A DNA stretch of 64,000 nucleotides from Amphibalanus amphitrite. Taxonomy: Eukaryota > Arthropoda > Thecostraca > Balanomorpha > Balanidae. Each line of letters opens with the position of its first letter. Positions within the stretch are counted from its first letter, which is position 1. Below the pieces are notes generated by a model, which saw only the letters and a program-made list of their open reading frames with translations, did no database searches and was not told the DNA's origin. Made by a program: the position numbers and the translations under genes. Of this stretch, positions 48,601-60,888 are shown in pieces. Where the stretch lies: positions 62,001 to 126,000 of the forward strand of contig NW_024883035.1 of the NCBI RefSeq assembly GCF_019059575.1, given 5' to 3'.

Positions 48601-51600
48601 GCATCACACGGCCCTTACACGCTACAATTCAGTGCTGGGAAGGGGCGTGGCACTGTGTGAGTGCATGCAGAGGAAGAGGGTATAGTTACGAGTACAACAT
48701 AGACCGATTCTCTTTCGCTCTGTAGTGCTTTATGATTTTTATTTATAAATACTCGTAATGAAATCTGTTTTGACAAAACCAGTCTCAGATGAAGGTAGCC
48801 GCTAGCACAAACCCTGCATTGTAACAGCCACTGAAATATATCAGTGTCAGTATAAATGTCCTCACAGAGGCCTACCCCAGCGTCTGGTCGACAACACTTC
48901 TCAGTAGCAAAAGATGTCCTCGCGCGGTTTACAGCAGTTAGCAGAACGCAGGCGACGCTGACGCCTTGTCTGCGGTGTCCCGTGATTGTTGATCGCCGAG
49001 ATGAACACGATAGTTCCCGCGTTGAGCATGTGCCTTCCACAGGTACAGACCTCTCGGGTGATGGAAATCCATCGATGACTGACACCAGCCCCGCCCAAAC
49101 ACTGTCGTTCCACTCCAAATAGACCAGCACAGGTGTGCGGTGCGGCTCGGACACGGCCAGACTCCCCACGTGGACAGTGTAACGTCAGCCTGGTGATTTT
49201 ATGTGCCGGGCCTCACTAGTCACATGGCGGTTTTCGGCCTTACATGGTAGTTGAATAGCATATTGACCAATGTTTACTGCAAGATGAGCTCTGGCGTGCA
49301 AGGTTTGACGCCATATGAGTCACGCCGGAGAAATAAATAACAAAATATGTTTCTTCTTTCTCCGACTTCTCTACCTAGCACGGCCTAATCTTCCTCTTCC
49401 TCCTCCCCCTCCCCATTCACCGGAAGTCGTTAGTTTCCGGTGTGCTCTGACGGAAGTTAAGACGGTCCATTTTCGGTGCAGCTCTATCAGAAGCCTAAAA
49501 ACCACAGCGGATTCGGCAGCGGATGCATTAGAAGCCACAGTGAAGACGGTGATGTCATGCTCCCAGAATGACCGTTAGAATCGGAATATTTCGGAGCTAG
49601 AGTTGCAACCATATGGCTCCTCGTGGGTGGCTAGCATGACAGGAAAACGTCATTCTGACTTCAATACGAGTTTATGTGGTATGTGATATATTATCCTTCA
49701 TTTATCCTGCCTACTCGAAACGTAATGTGATTACGTTCTGACATTTTGGTTGGCTAAATGCTTTATTGCTGACCCGTGTAATGTGTAAGTCGGGGTGAGT
49801 GATGTTAGTATTTTATTTAATAAATTCATTTCCCTTTTAATTTAGCATTTTCATTGTACTTTATGAGCTGTGCTAAACACGATAAAATAAAGATGACAAG
49901 CTTTGATATAGCCAAGGCTACTTTGCCTTCCAAATCACAATCCCTAACCAGAATCGCATCCAGAGAAGCCACAGGCCGTCAACTAAGTCCCTGACTAGCC
50001 TGTGCTCAACACAAATCTTGTCTGGGGTTTTGAACCACATGAAAAACAGCGCTACCATTCTGAGCCATCTTTGGCCAATCCGTTTTGGTGCACATCTGTG
50101 TCGAGCTGCCAGGGTGCGGCCGCACAGTCATCCGCCAAAGACGGTCCTGGCTGACTTTGGCTATCGGCTGAGAACGACTACCGCAGTGCCGAACAACTAT
50201 TTAATATGGACTGTCAGTACTCAGTTGACAGTCATCGCACTGAAGGAGTGCTCTCTGGTACCATTATTTGACTATCGCCATTCGAATTGACTTTCGGGGA
50301 ATGATATCAATGCTGCTGTCGAAACCCTCTCTTATCGGCAAAGGCTGACTTTGTTTCTTGGTTCTGTGTACCATCGTATTGCAATGAATATCAACGTGCA
50401 TATAAAGCTGCTTCTCGAGGACACTGCCAACCAAACATAAATAGAAACTAAAACTCATGGTCGACCGGAACCTCCCGCGGCGAGTCGCGGTGCCAGTGTG
50501 GTGCTGGTGCCAGACCCATGTCACCAGGATCCTCCTCTGTCCCAGTGTGACGTCAGCAGTGTCTCACGGGCGCCAGAGCCGTGGGGCGGCGGCGCCAGGA
50601 GGGTAAAACACCGCATTTTTGCTCCAGCATGACCACCAGGTCAGCCAACGCAAACAAACAAACAGTCGGTTGGCTGGAAGTCAGGGAGCTGGAACAACCG
50701 GATATCAGGTGTTTTGTCCGACAGACAATGGGCCAGAAATAGAGCGTTGTCGGTGTAACGGAGAGCGCCAATATATAAATCGAATATGATCGGTCTGAGG
50801 AATGCAAAACGTTGTTTTGAATAAGTGAACCATTTGAATATAAATAAACGCTGTTAGAATCATGCCCATGTGGTGCTAAAAAATATATGTTCTTAATTCT
50901 TTATATAGTTGCCACATCTATCCAGACCACATTAATGCACAACATTCGAAAAAAAACGCTACGCTACACTTTTTTACTCTCAAATAGTGCCCGTAGGTGA
51001 GCGGGAGTTTAACTACAAGCCCCGAGCATCCACTGACCACAATAAAAGATGAAATTATCATTGTTCCAGCGGCATTAAATTCCATCTCCTCTGAGCGTTC
51101 CTAATACGTTGTCTCATAAATCCGAATACGTCTCGTAAATTTTCATTCTGCGTCGCTGGCAGAACGCTGACCCGTATCACTCGCCATGATAACTCCACCG
51201 TTGGGATGGGCGTGCGGTTGACCCAGCGGGCGCAGTCCTTCCTTTTGGGTCGATCACCGTCCAGACGGCGACGATATCTCAGTGTACACCGCCGATATGA
51301 CCTTATAAGCAGCCTGTGGTATATTGTGACCTGGCCGCACCGGTCCCGCAGTGCTTATCGCTCACTTGCCGATGGATCTGAGGTTTGTTCATATTGATCA
51401 GCCCGTCAGTGAAGTTGTGTCACATTTGTTAGTGTCAGTCTGGAGTTGACTCTGCCTCCAGTCAACTGGATGTGGTGTTGGGATTGACAGAGGGAATAGT
51501 TTGCATAGCAATTTCGGAGGTTGGCGTCTTGCGTGTTTGTGCATTCGAACCATTGTATTGCGCGGGAGGTTTTCAGATGGAAGTGTATTGATGCCTGATG

Positions 51601-52754
51601 GAACATGGGTTACGACTTACGAGAAGGTAGAAGGTAAAAGGCTCAGCGACCGTGCCATTTACTCATATTAGGCATAGTGAAAATTAATTGTAGTGTCATA
51701 CCAGGCGACTCGCTTGGCTCGCTATCACATACATAAAATCACATCATTTGCTAATGGATTTTTTTAACGATGAAATTGTTGCTGCTCGCTACGATATGAA
51801 TAATCTGTCTCATGACTTACGATGGGTGCTTAATAAAACTTATAGTATCACTACATCCGAGCCTCTAATGTGGGATTGATTTATAAAGATGAAAATCTTA
51901 CCATACGTCGTGCGCGACTGGCTTTAGCGATCGATAGCTGAGTTCATTCAGAATTGACGTAAAATCTGTGGTAGATACTCGTGTTTGTCATGGCGGCCAT
52001 GACTGACGCTCTCATGGTTACGTTCTACGAGTCTCGCGTCAGTTTTCCGCATCAAGTTTTACCTGGAACGTCTAGTTTAAGTTGAACTTGATCATGAGAA
52101 ACTGCAATGTATGCATTTTCTAACAGCTTTAGATAGGACATTTTTGGAGCAGTGTCATTGCTAACTGTAAATCAACTGGAACTCAGTATCATCAGTCGAT
52201 GAGACATCATTTCATTCATAGCCAATAATAGACAGATGTCAGAAGCTCATCCAAAAGGGGGCCAAATCTAGTTTCTCTTGCTATTGCAGTGTCAATGTAA
52301 GAATGCGTAGCTTTGATATGTCTGCCCTTTGTACTTGGATTCGATTCGATACATACGTGACTTCAAAGAGTCGATTGATACTTGGAGTTGGATCCCGTCC
52401 AGCGACTCGAGTGTCCTTCCTTTGTTAGCGGCTGCTGATTCAGACCACCGGACGAGCTGAGGCCCCCGTGGATGCCTATTACCTATACCGGATACCCTCA
52501 AAGAACCCAGTCTCACCCAGGCCACACAGGGATTCTGGGGCCCGGACGAGACTGATCCATGTCAGATGCATTGGCCACGTATTTATAGTTTAATGTGTCG
52601 TCAGGCAGGGTATCGGATGTTTGCAAAAATGTGTCAACAGCTGAACAGCTTCCAATTTCCATTATCCGGTCTTTGTTGGCCTAAGAGGCAGAGCAGCATC
52701 TTCAGAATAGGCATATTCTAAGCCAAACACACATTGCTGAGTAAAAATGTACAC
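45683..52754. other. Long stretch without recognisable genes
   Basis: The start must contain the 3' UTR of PDCD5. Several open frames (for example 45661-46017 minus, 48310-48567 minus, 48615-49169 minus, 47497-47721 plus) have no known domain. A hydrophobic minus segment at 50640-50700 (LFALADLVVML) recalls a receptor helix, but nothing around it supports one. A run of nine G lies at 46104-46112. No RNA genes or element ends were recognised. Confidence 0.4.
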
Positions 52755-52762
52755 ATTTTCAT

Positions 52763-54925
52763 CAGTGGCGGCGGAAGGTAATTTTGGATGGGGGTGCAAA
52801 GTTTTCTCAAGGGGCCCCTCTGGAAGTTTTGGGCCCCCTTCAGTTTTTTTTAGTGATTTTTATTGACTATTTATGAAAAACGAAGAGTTTGGAAAACTCT
52901 CCCCATACACACAAGTTCTGTAAAAGGTTTGAAATTGCAGTGTACCTACCTACCTGTCTCAAATAATGAAAGCAAAAAGAAGCAAATGCAGCTAGTTTTT
53001 ATCGGCTAATCTTTTAGTCTAGCCACCACCCACAGCGTCTCAAACCACTTTTTCTGGATCCGCAGTGGACCATTGAGGGCCCTACGAGACCGTTCCAAGA
53101 AGACCGTGTTTAGAAGCCCCTTGGAAACCGACCACATAGAGACTCCTCCAGAAAACTACATGACTCCCCAGACTGAATGAGCCCTCCGATCAGGGTCAGT
53201 CCCTTGAAAGTTGCTGAAAGGTTTCAGAAGGCAGTATAGGCTCGAAAGTCTTTTGAGGGCTCTCAGAAACCGGCATCGGACCCCAAAAAAGCCTGTATAT
53301 GGAGGCCCTCCAAAGCCGGGATGGAGGCCACAGGAGCCGATGTTTAGCCTAAAGAGCTGGTATGGAGGACTGAATAGAGGAAAGGGGTCTCAGTGGGGCC
53401 TTCAGGGGCAAACGTTTGAGCCCCAAAAGTATGTGTGGGGTCTTAGAGGCAGGTAGACCCCTGGGGTATGCACGGGGTCCCAGTAGCTCGCGTGTGAGCC
53501 CTAACCTAATATTCGGCTGGCAGCTACTAGAACCAGCATGGGGATTCTTAGAAGCCGCTTAGACCCACATTTCATGGGTCATGAGTCCCAAGAGTCGATG
53601 TAGGGGCCATAAAAGCCGGTGTAGGGCCCATGGCCCCATAAGTTCTGACATTGAGACTCTCAGAGGTCGGCGACGGGGCACCAAGAGCAGATAAAGTGCC
53701 TCAACAAGCCGACATGGGGCCTGAGAATCAGTGTGGAATTCCAGGAGCCTGCGTGAGCTCTCGGAGACCTTCGTATTTCGTAAGGTCCACAAAGGTCGAT
53801 GGATCATCTGAATCTGAACTCTGCGGGGCCCTCAGAAGCCAGCATGTCTCCTGGCACCTGCCTGCGTTGAGTTGAGACCCTCCGAGGCCCTCGTAGGGTT
53901 CTTCAGAGGCCAGCGTTTGCCCTTGAAACCTTCGTTAGGCCCTAGAAGCCGTCAAGAGGGCCCTCAGAGGTCAGCATGGCCCCTGGAGCCTGCCTCCGTC
54001 GAGGCCCTCAGAGGCCGTCGTGGGACCCTCAGACGCCAGGCAGTGTGGGCCTTTGGAGCTTGCGCTGGGTCTTAGAGACCATCGTGAGGGCCCAGAGAGG
54101 TCGTCGTCAGAGCCCTCAGCCCCTCAGGGACCGTCCTGGGGTTCTCAGAAGTTGTTGTGAGGGCCTTTAGATGCCTTCGAGAGGATCACCAGAGGTCGTC
54201 ATGAGGGTCTTTGGCCATATTGAGGGTCTTTATGGGTCGTCTGAAGCCAAATGGACCATCAGACTTGATTTGGGTCTAGGGCCGTCACAAGGGCCCTCAG
54301 AGACCGTCGTAGAGGCCCTCAGAGGCCAGTGGGGCCCCTGGAGTCCTGTAGGACCCTCAGCGGTCGTCCTGAGGGCCCTTAGTGGTCGTTATAGGGCCCC
54401 AGGGGACAGAGTTCGTCGTGAGAGCCCTCAGAGATCATCGTAAGGGCCCTCAGAGGCCGTCATAGGGGCCCTCAGAGGCCAGCGTGGCCGCTGGAGTCTC
54501 CTTGGGGCCCTGGAGTCTCTGTGGGACCCTCAGCGGTCGTCATGAGGGCCCTTAGTGACCGTTATAGGGCCCCAGGGGACAAAGCCCTCAAGTGGGAGCC
54601 CTCAGAGATCGTCATAAAAGGGCCCTCTGAGGCCATCGTGGGGCCCTCAGATACCGCGTGGAGCACCAAACGCGGCTCGGGACACTTCTAGCCGGTGTGG
54701 GGGCCCCAAAGACTAGCATGGGGCGTTCCTGACCATAATTGGACATCCCGGATGATTCCACATCAGTGTTCGTTTCCCGATCACTGGTTTTCAGGAGAAA
54801 TGTATTGGATGGTGCGACGGGCCCCTTGAACGGATTTTGGGGGTGCAAAAAGATATGTTTGCACCTCCATGTTTTTCGATGGGGGTGCAGCTGCACCCCC
54901 TGCACCCCCTATTCCGCCGCCACTG
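52763..54925. mobile_element. hAT-type non-autonomous transposon, 2,163 bp
   Basis: The tips are exact 14-base inverted repeats (CAGTGGCGGCGGAA / TTCCGCCGCCACTG). They are flanked by a perfect 8-base direct duplication, ATTTTCAT, at 52755-52762 and 54926-54933. An 8-base duplication with CAG..CTG tips is typical of the hAT superfamily. Subterminal GGGGGTGCA words occur at both ends, several of them clustered at the right end. No transposase frame is present; the interior is a minisatellite. Confidence 0.88.
53040..54700. repeat. Degenerate GGGCCCTCAGAGGCC minisatellite inside the hAT element
   Basis: Dozens of diverged copies of phrases like GGGCCCTCAGAGGCCGTCGT with a unit of about 30-36 bases. 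Copies are more alike in the right half (54090-54650), where a larger block around GTCATGAGGGCCCTTAGTG is itself repeated. Plus frames across it are by-products. Confidence 0.85.
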
Positions 54926-54933
54926 ATTTTCAT

Positions 54934-57599
54934 CATTAGCAAGAATTATATGCGTTTGAGTCTGCCTGACGCACGTGCACGCATCAGGCACGCTATCGTG
55001 CTCAGATGCTATCTGAGCAGACGACCTTTGCGGTACGTCTAACGGGCTGGGCCTCGGCCACGACCATGCTGCTTTCAATTGCAAGGAGCATCGGGTCACT
55101 AACAGCTTTATATTGGCCTCATGACACTTGGCTGAGATGGTGGCAAGCAATACGTATCAGCGGCAATTCTACCATTGTGTTATCACTGGACTGAAAAATG
55201 CGCTTCCAGAGTTGGACAGCATGTCGCTGGTTATGATTGATGCCTTATCTATGTCCGGACGACGTCTTAAGGTCAGATTTTATGGTCATTCAGCGCGGTC
55301 CACGTCATAATACTTCTGTCAGGACAATTTCAGTTCAAAGTCACATCTGAGTTTCATCAGCGCGGAGATCTACATATCTCTCCTTATAAAGTCACGCGGC
55401 CTTCGTCGGATGGGGTCTCGGCTCATGGGACATCCGTACAGCTGTGCTCCAAACCAGCATCCGGCAGTGCCGTGCGAGGTGTCAACCTTTCACTGAACGC
55501 CGTACAAGCTTATCACAACCCGTTCAATCCCGAGTCCCGCTGAGACGGACACGTAAAACGGCAGCTCACTGGTGATTCAGTCACGAGACTGGCAGGACAA
55601 TGACATTCCGGAGCTGAAATGTTTTCTGGTGTGCGAGACGGCAGCCCGCGGCAGCCTAATCCGAATTTTTGTGCACGGTGCTGCTGCTACGAGAAGACGT
55701 GACAAATAAATAACTGATAATCCGTCCTGTTTTGGTGTAGTACGAGCTGTGACGCCACGGGGACGAATAGGACGCGTTACCACGGCGATTGCTGGGGCCA
55801 TGTATGGCATAACGCTTCAGCTAACTCATGCAGTGTTTTACGATTACTGACAAAGTTTGACTGTGCACCTTATGTAACTTGTCGATATGAATGTGATACT
55901 GAAAACGGCTGACTGCTAGGTGCATGTGCTATTCAATGGGATGTTTTAAATACATTGACTCTATCAGCACTTCTGAATGCACGAGGTCGTTTGTTTTTTG
56001 TTTGCTGACTCAGCGAATAGGATGATTTGCATTTCGGTGTATATAGGTATAGGTAGGTATAAAGGCAAATGTGTACTAAGTACTTATTATGACTCTCCCC
56101 TTATCCCGACGATATTGCTGTCACCAGCTCGCAAAATAGTCTACCTACCTATTTGTATCAAAGGAACGAAAATATCTGCTCCGCTTTGAATGATGACTCA
56201 TTCATTGAAATATCTTATAAACCCCTGTTGCACACTTTGTTTCTTTAATTGTGTATGGAGTTCAAGGTTGAAAATTGCGCAAAATGTGTCGATGGTCTTA
56301 GCTTGTTTTGCGTCACGAGCTGTCGCTTTCGATCAATGGCGTTTTAGTACAGCTCATTGCTGTTCCCAAATTCCACCCGAATTTCCCAGGCAGGCTTTTT
56401 CCCAGCAGCGCTGCATGACTCACTGCATGATCACAACTCGAGATAAGCTTCCTCACAACACAGCCAGTCAGGCTTTATATGGATTTATTTCGCTCGAAAC
56501 TCTGAAAAAAGTACTGAAGGATAGTTATTTGTTGCAGCTTTACGTGAATGTTTCTTTCCAGGTAGCTGACAAGATTGCAGTTAGCAACATGAAATTGTCA
56601 TGAAGAGACAGATATACGACATGATTTCATGCGAGGGCTAGATAAATCAGCCAAAAACTCCTTCTTCATCATGCTTTCGTTCTCTGTAAGCTCCTTACAC
56701 CAATCATGGTCCCTGGAGCAGCGTTCATGACCGCGGGGTATGTAAATAGCCGGTCATGCTGCCAGCTCATCGCATACAGCCGTTGGCATTCATACGGCCA
56801 TCTGTGAGCTGATGTCCATGTGCCCATCACGCAGCCCCACCCTTCCTGGTGGTCCTGAATTGATGTCCTCCCCCCCCCAAACCGCACCCCGCCCCTGACC
56901 CCAATATCAAAACCGAGATCATTGCGGTATGGCAATGGCATTATGTGCAACACTGAAAATTGCAGTGCGCTATGGTTTTGAACGTGTCTGTCATGTGACT
57001 CGTGCGATTCTGGCCAGCCGTGTGTGGTACAGCGCTGAGCCGTGTGAACGCCGCCGTTCCGCTTCCCTGCCTCATGTAGGTCGCTGTGAACCAATGCATA
57101 CAGACCAGCCTCGCTCTGACCAACGCAAACGCAATGCCTGCAATATTCCAGCAACGCCACCCCTACGCAACTCAGCCTCGCCCAGCGGCGAGCACCGCGC
57201 GATGTCGAGTCGGTCGGTTACAAAAAACACGATTGCGTTCGACGGTCTTTACGGTCCAAGTGAGAAGTGACCTCCGCGCACGCGCCACGTAGTCGTTACA
57301 TGGGGCGTTGTTCAGTTGGGTTCGTATGGTCCGAGACGTGAGACAAATGGCACAGATCCAGAGACGGCCGAGAAACGAACGCAAAGAACGATCGGATGCG
57401 TGTAGTTCGATCGAAATGCGGCGAGATATTAGACCAGTAAGGCACTAGGGGACCCAATTAAGCTCGTCAAGCTCTGAGAGACTCTCAAACGGCTCAGCGA
57501 AGGCCGTTGATCGCAGAGACTCGGCCGAGACTCTCCGAGATCCAGCGAGCGCTACCTAATGACGGGCGTCGTCTGGAGAGGCGTCGGTCGTCGACACAA
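54934..57599. other. No recognisable gene
   Basis: Mixed sequence; a C run at 56870-56877. The overlapping frames at 56669-57270 match nothing known. Confidence 0.4.
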
Positions 57600-57639
57600 C
57601 TTACGACGACTTACGGCGACTGATCCCGTGAAATGGGGA

Positions 57640-57800
57640 CCGGCCGGCGCGTAGTGCGGCGGTAAAGCCGACAAGAGACACTGACGACTGATGTGTGTCT
57701 GCTGGACACGGGATACTGATGTTTGCCAGCGGACACGGGCACTGGTGTGTGTCTACGGACATTGGACACTGAGATTTGTCTGCGAGTGCCGGGCACCGAG
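57640..57800. repeat. Degenerate minisatellite, about 36-bp unit
   Basis: About four copies of a phrase like GGACACTGATGTGTGTCTGC, diverged. Confidence 0.65.
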
Positions 57801-58518
57801 CCAGTCTACATTCTAGTAACTAGGCATTCCTCCAGCATCGTTCGTCGTCTATCTGCAGGGGGACAACTTGCGTTATAAAGTCAGTATCGAGGGGAACCCA
57901 AAACAAACGAATTACCGTATCTCACTTTACCATATACCTTGCCGTAACCCGCACCAGTACGAATGAATGACGCGCTGAAAATGAGCCGAAGGTCAATCTC
58001 CTAAAGTGACGGCAATAGGCCAGAAGAGTGAGCACAGCCTCCCGGGGACCCTCCAGCTTTGATAAGATCCGAAGTGGTTTGATTGGAAGGGTCAGTCAGG
58101 CCTTGAACACTTTTAACCGAAAGATCGCCCCAGATGTGATGAATACAGAACGCGACTGAAATGGAAATTGTCGTGTTAAGTGATGGCCATTAGTGGTTTT
58201 GCGAGAGAATCGTTCGCGGATGTTCAGAAGAGTACCGTGACAAGCGTGATTGGTCTCTTAGCGAATAAGAGATATCAGATCAGGTCAGAAGGAGGATTCG
58301 TATGCCACCCTGCGCAAAATCTCAAATGATTCAAATGGCCTGGCTAATTTCCCGTATCAAAACGATTGAGATCAACATTACCAAGGACATCCCAAGGATT
58401 AACCAACGAGCATAAATGCTCGTCCTGCAGTCACTTGTGGATCACCTTTGTAGAACTCGTCCGGATTTCCTGTGAATCACTCTGACTTCTGAAGTTGCTC
58501 CAATCATTACAGCCCCGT
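57801..58518. other. No recognisable features
   Basis: Unique-looking sequence up to the start of the duplicated repeat at 58519. Confidence 0.4.
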
Positions 58519-60117
58519 ATCCGAAGGTTGGGACTTTTCAATTAGACAATCACTATTCTTTAGAATTGTGATTTTCTATTGAAAATCCCAACCTGAGCTA
58601 CCTCTCTAGGGGGGTGTTTAGCGTTTCTGCCGCGATTTAGGACATCTTGATACCCTCGAAAACGGCTCGTTAGATTTTTTTGCCATTTTCAGCGTTTGGT
58701 CCCCTATGGGGGAGCTACCGGCTGGTACCAGTCGCTTGAAATATAATTAACCCGTTTTGGGGTAATCGGCACGTGCATTTTCCCATAGGGTTAACATGGG
58801 GAAAAATTGAAAATGCGATTTGCGCAAAATCTGTTCAGTAATATTTGTCCACGTTTTTAGGGTCAGTTCTTGGGCTGGCACCTCACCTTCTGGGGGTAAT
58901 TATTTAAAATATAAATGACAAAATTTCGGGTAACCGATGCCGACAGTTACCCCATGTTGAGCCTATGGCAATTTCGAAAAATTATTTTCAAATCGATTTT
59001 GCCAAAAATTTCCACGTTAGATTTTGAAAATGTTCCAATATGTTGTGCCCCGGGGTGTCGGCTACCACGTGGTATGGGTCAGATATGGGGCGATTGAAAA
59101 GCACGTGCCACGTGCAAACGTGTTTGATGGGGTAATCTCCGGGAAAATCCGACATTGGCCAACTTGGGGTCCTATGGCGTGGAAACCACCCCACCTAGCG
59201 ACACCAAATCAACGCAGCCGGTGAGCAGATGAGTCCAGCTTGTCGCACTAGTGGTCACGTGACGCACGTGCTATTGCACGTGCCGTGGCACGGGGTCAAT
59301 TTTTGTGCTTACATACCCGAACATTGTAAAATGCAAGGAATGGGGGAAATAGCCATCAGGCCGTCAGTTTTTATGATAGGGTCGATCTGAAAACGGGTAT
59401 AGACATAGAATGAAGTGGGCTAAGAAACTGCTATCTCGGATTTTTCGAAAAATGGAAAATTTAAAATTCTGGGGAAATTATATATTCGAAAGATGAAATT
59501 TCCCTAAATTTTGACGTTTTTCCAGTTTAGCCGTCCACTGTTCAGTGACGGTGACAGCGGCCGGGGTCATCTTTTATATGCTGATGGCCACGTCGATGGG
59601 TCATCGCGTGGCGTGAACGGTGAGGCTATCAAAGGTCCGGCACGTGTCACGTGGCCACGTGTTTTAGTCGCGTACCTCCCAGATCATCGTGTGTTTGCCG
59701 ATTTGCGGCCCTATAGCACGAAAACAGCACAAGCCAGGAACACTGAAATGGTGCAATCAGTGAGGGGACAAGTCCTGCTTGCACCACCGGTGGTCACGTG
59801 GCACACGTGCAAATCTGGGCACCTCCGTTGCGGAGATATTTTATGTGAAATATTCAAATGTACATAACTTTTTCAGTTTAAGTCCGATTGGGCTAGAATT
59901 TGTTGGGTGGATGAATTGTTAAGCGACATGAACGAATGCGCCATGTTTGTTGCAGTGCGCCACGTTTGTCTCAAAGCGCCATTTTTGCCGCAAAGCGCAG
60001 AATTTGCGCAACTTTGTCGAACATTGGACGATTAGGATGCGCTGTAATTAAGGGATGGCTGCTTACACGGCAGACATGAATGCACCACATATGCCGCAGG
60101 GCGCCATATTTGTCTTA
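58519..60117 (+). repeat. CACGTG-rich 1.6-kb repeat, copy 1
   Basis: Starts with ATCCGAAGGTTGGGACTTTT, which forms with 58568-58593 a hairpin with arms of about 25 bases. The body is matched along its whole length at 60889-62780. About a dozen CACGTG palindromes occur in clusters (for example near 59100, 59258, 59640 and 59795). The last part has phrases such as AGTCCGATTGGGCTAGAATT and GCGCCA(C/T)xTTTG(C/T)C. No coding potential. Confidence 0.85.
58528..58593. other. Hairpin at the start of the CACGTG-rich repeat
   Basis: GTTGGGACTTTTCAAT..AATCAC pairs with GTGATT..ATTGAAAATCCCAAC; the loop, TATTCTTTAGAATT, is itself partly palindromic. The same structure recurs at about 60900-60966. Confidence 0.75.
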
Positions 60118-60119
60118 AT

Positions 60120-60780
60120 GCGTCAGTGTTAGCGTTTTGCCTACGGCGGGCGTTTTTTGCGGCGGTGTTTGCGTTTTTTCGGGGTTTGCGTTTGACGGCG
60201 GGCGGCCGTTTTTGCGTTTTTGGCGGTGTTTGTGTTTGGCGGCGGGCGGCCGTTTTTTGCGGTGTTTTGCGGTTGGCGGCGGGCGTGCGTGCGTTGCGAA
60301 GTTTTTTGCGGCGGTGTTTGCGGTTTTTGTGTTTGGCGGCGGGCGGGCAGGCGATGCGGGTGTTTTTGCTGTTTGCGTTTGGCGGCGGGCGGCCGTTTTA
60401 GTGGCGGTTTGCGGCGGGCGGCCGTTTTTTGCGGCGTTTTGCGGTTTGCGGCGGGCGGCCGTTTTTTGCGGCGTTTTGCGGTTTGCGGCGTGTGGCCGTT
60501 TTTGCGGCGTTTTGCGGTTCGCGGCGTGCGGCCGTTTTTTTGCGGCATTTCGCGGTTGGCGGCGGGTGATGCGGGCGTTTTTTTTGCGGCGGCGGTGTTT
60601 GCGTTTTTTCGGTGTTTGCGTTTTGCGGCGGACGCGCGTTTTTTGCGGCATTTTGTGCGTTTTTTTCTGCGGTTTTCGGCGGGCGGGCGATTGTTTTTTT
60701 TTGCGAAGTTTGCGTTGGCGTTTTAGGCGTGCGTTTTGCGCGTTTTGCGGTGTTTGCGTTTGGCGGCGGGCGGGCGGTTT
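60120..60780. repeat. G/T-rich tandem satellite, about 37-bp unit
   Basis: Repeats of GCGGCGGGCGGCCGTTTTTT followed by GCGGCGTTTTGCGGTTT, most regular at 60370-60560. The C-poor, stop-poor sequence makes a 266-codon plus frame (60137-60937) that is not a gene. Confidence 0.9.
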
Positions 60781-60784
60781 TTCA

Positions 60785-60871
60785 CAATTAAAGTCCCAAC
60801 CTTCGGATCCGCAGTGCTGTTCGACAAGCGCTGCCCGGGCCTATCCGAAGGTTGGGACTTTTCAATTAAGA
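60785..60871. repeat. Inverted repeat between satellite and second repeat copy
   Basis: AATTAAAGTCCCAACCTTCGG at 60786 is the inverse of CCGAAGGTTGGGACTTTT at 60844, about 40 bases apart. Another copy of that end follows at 60891. Confidence 0.8.
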
Positions 60872-60888
60872 ACAATCACTAATTTTTG

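Noticed and set aside
50553..50807. LFALADLVVML segment resembling receptor membrane helix 2
   Set aside because: Only about 11 residues fit, with no flanking helices, splice sites or neighbouring receptor exons.
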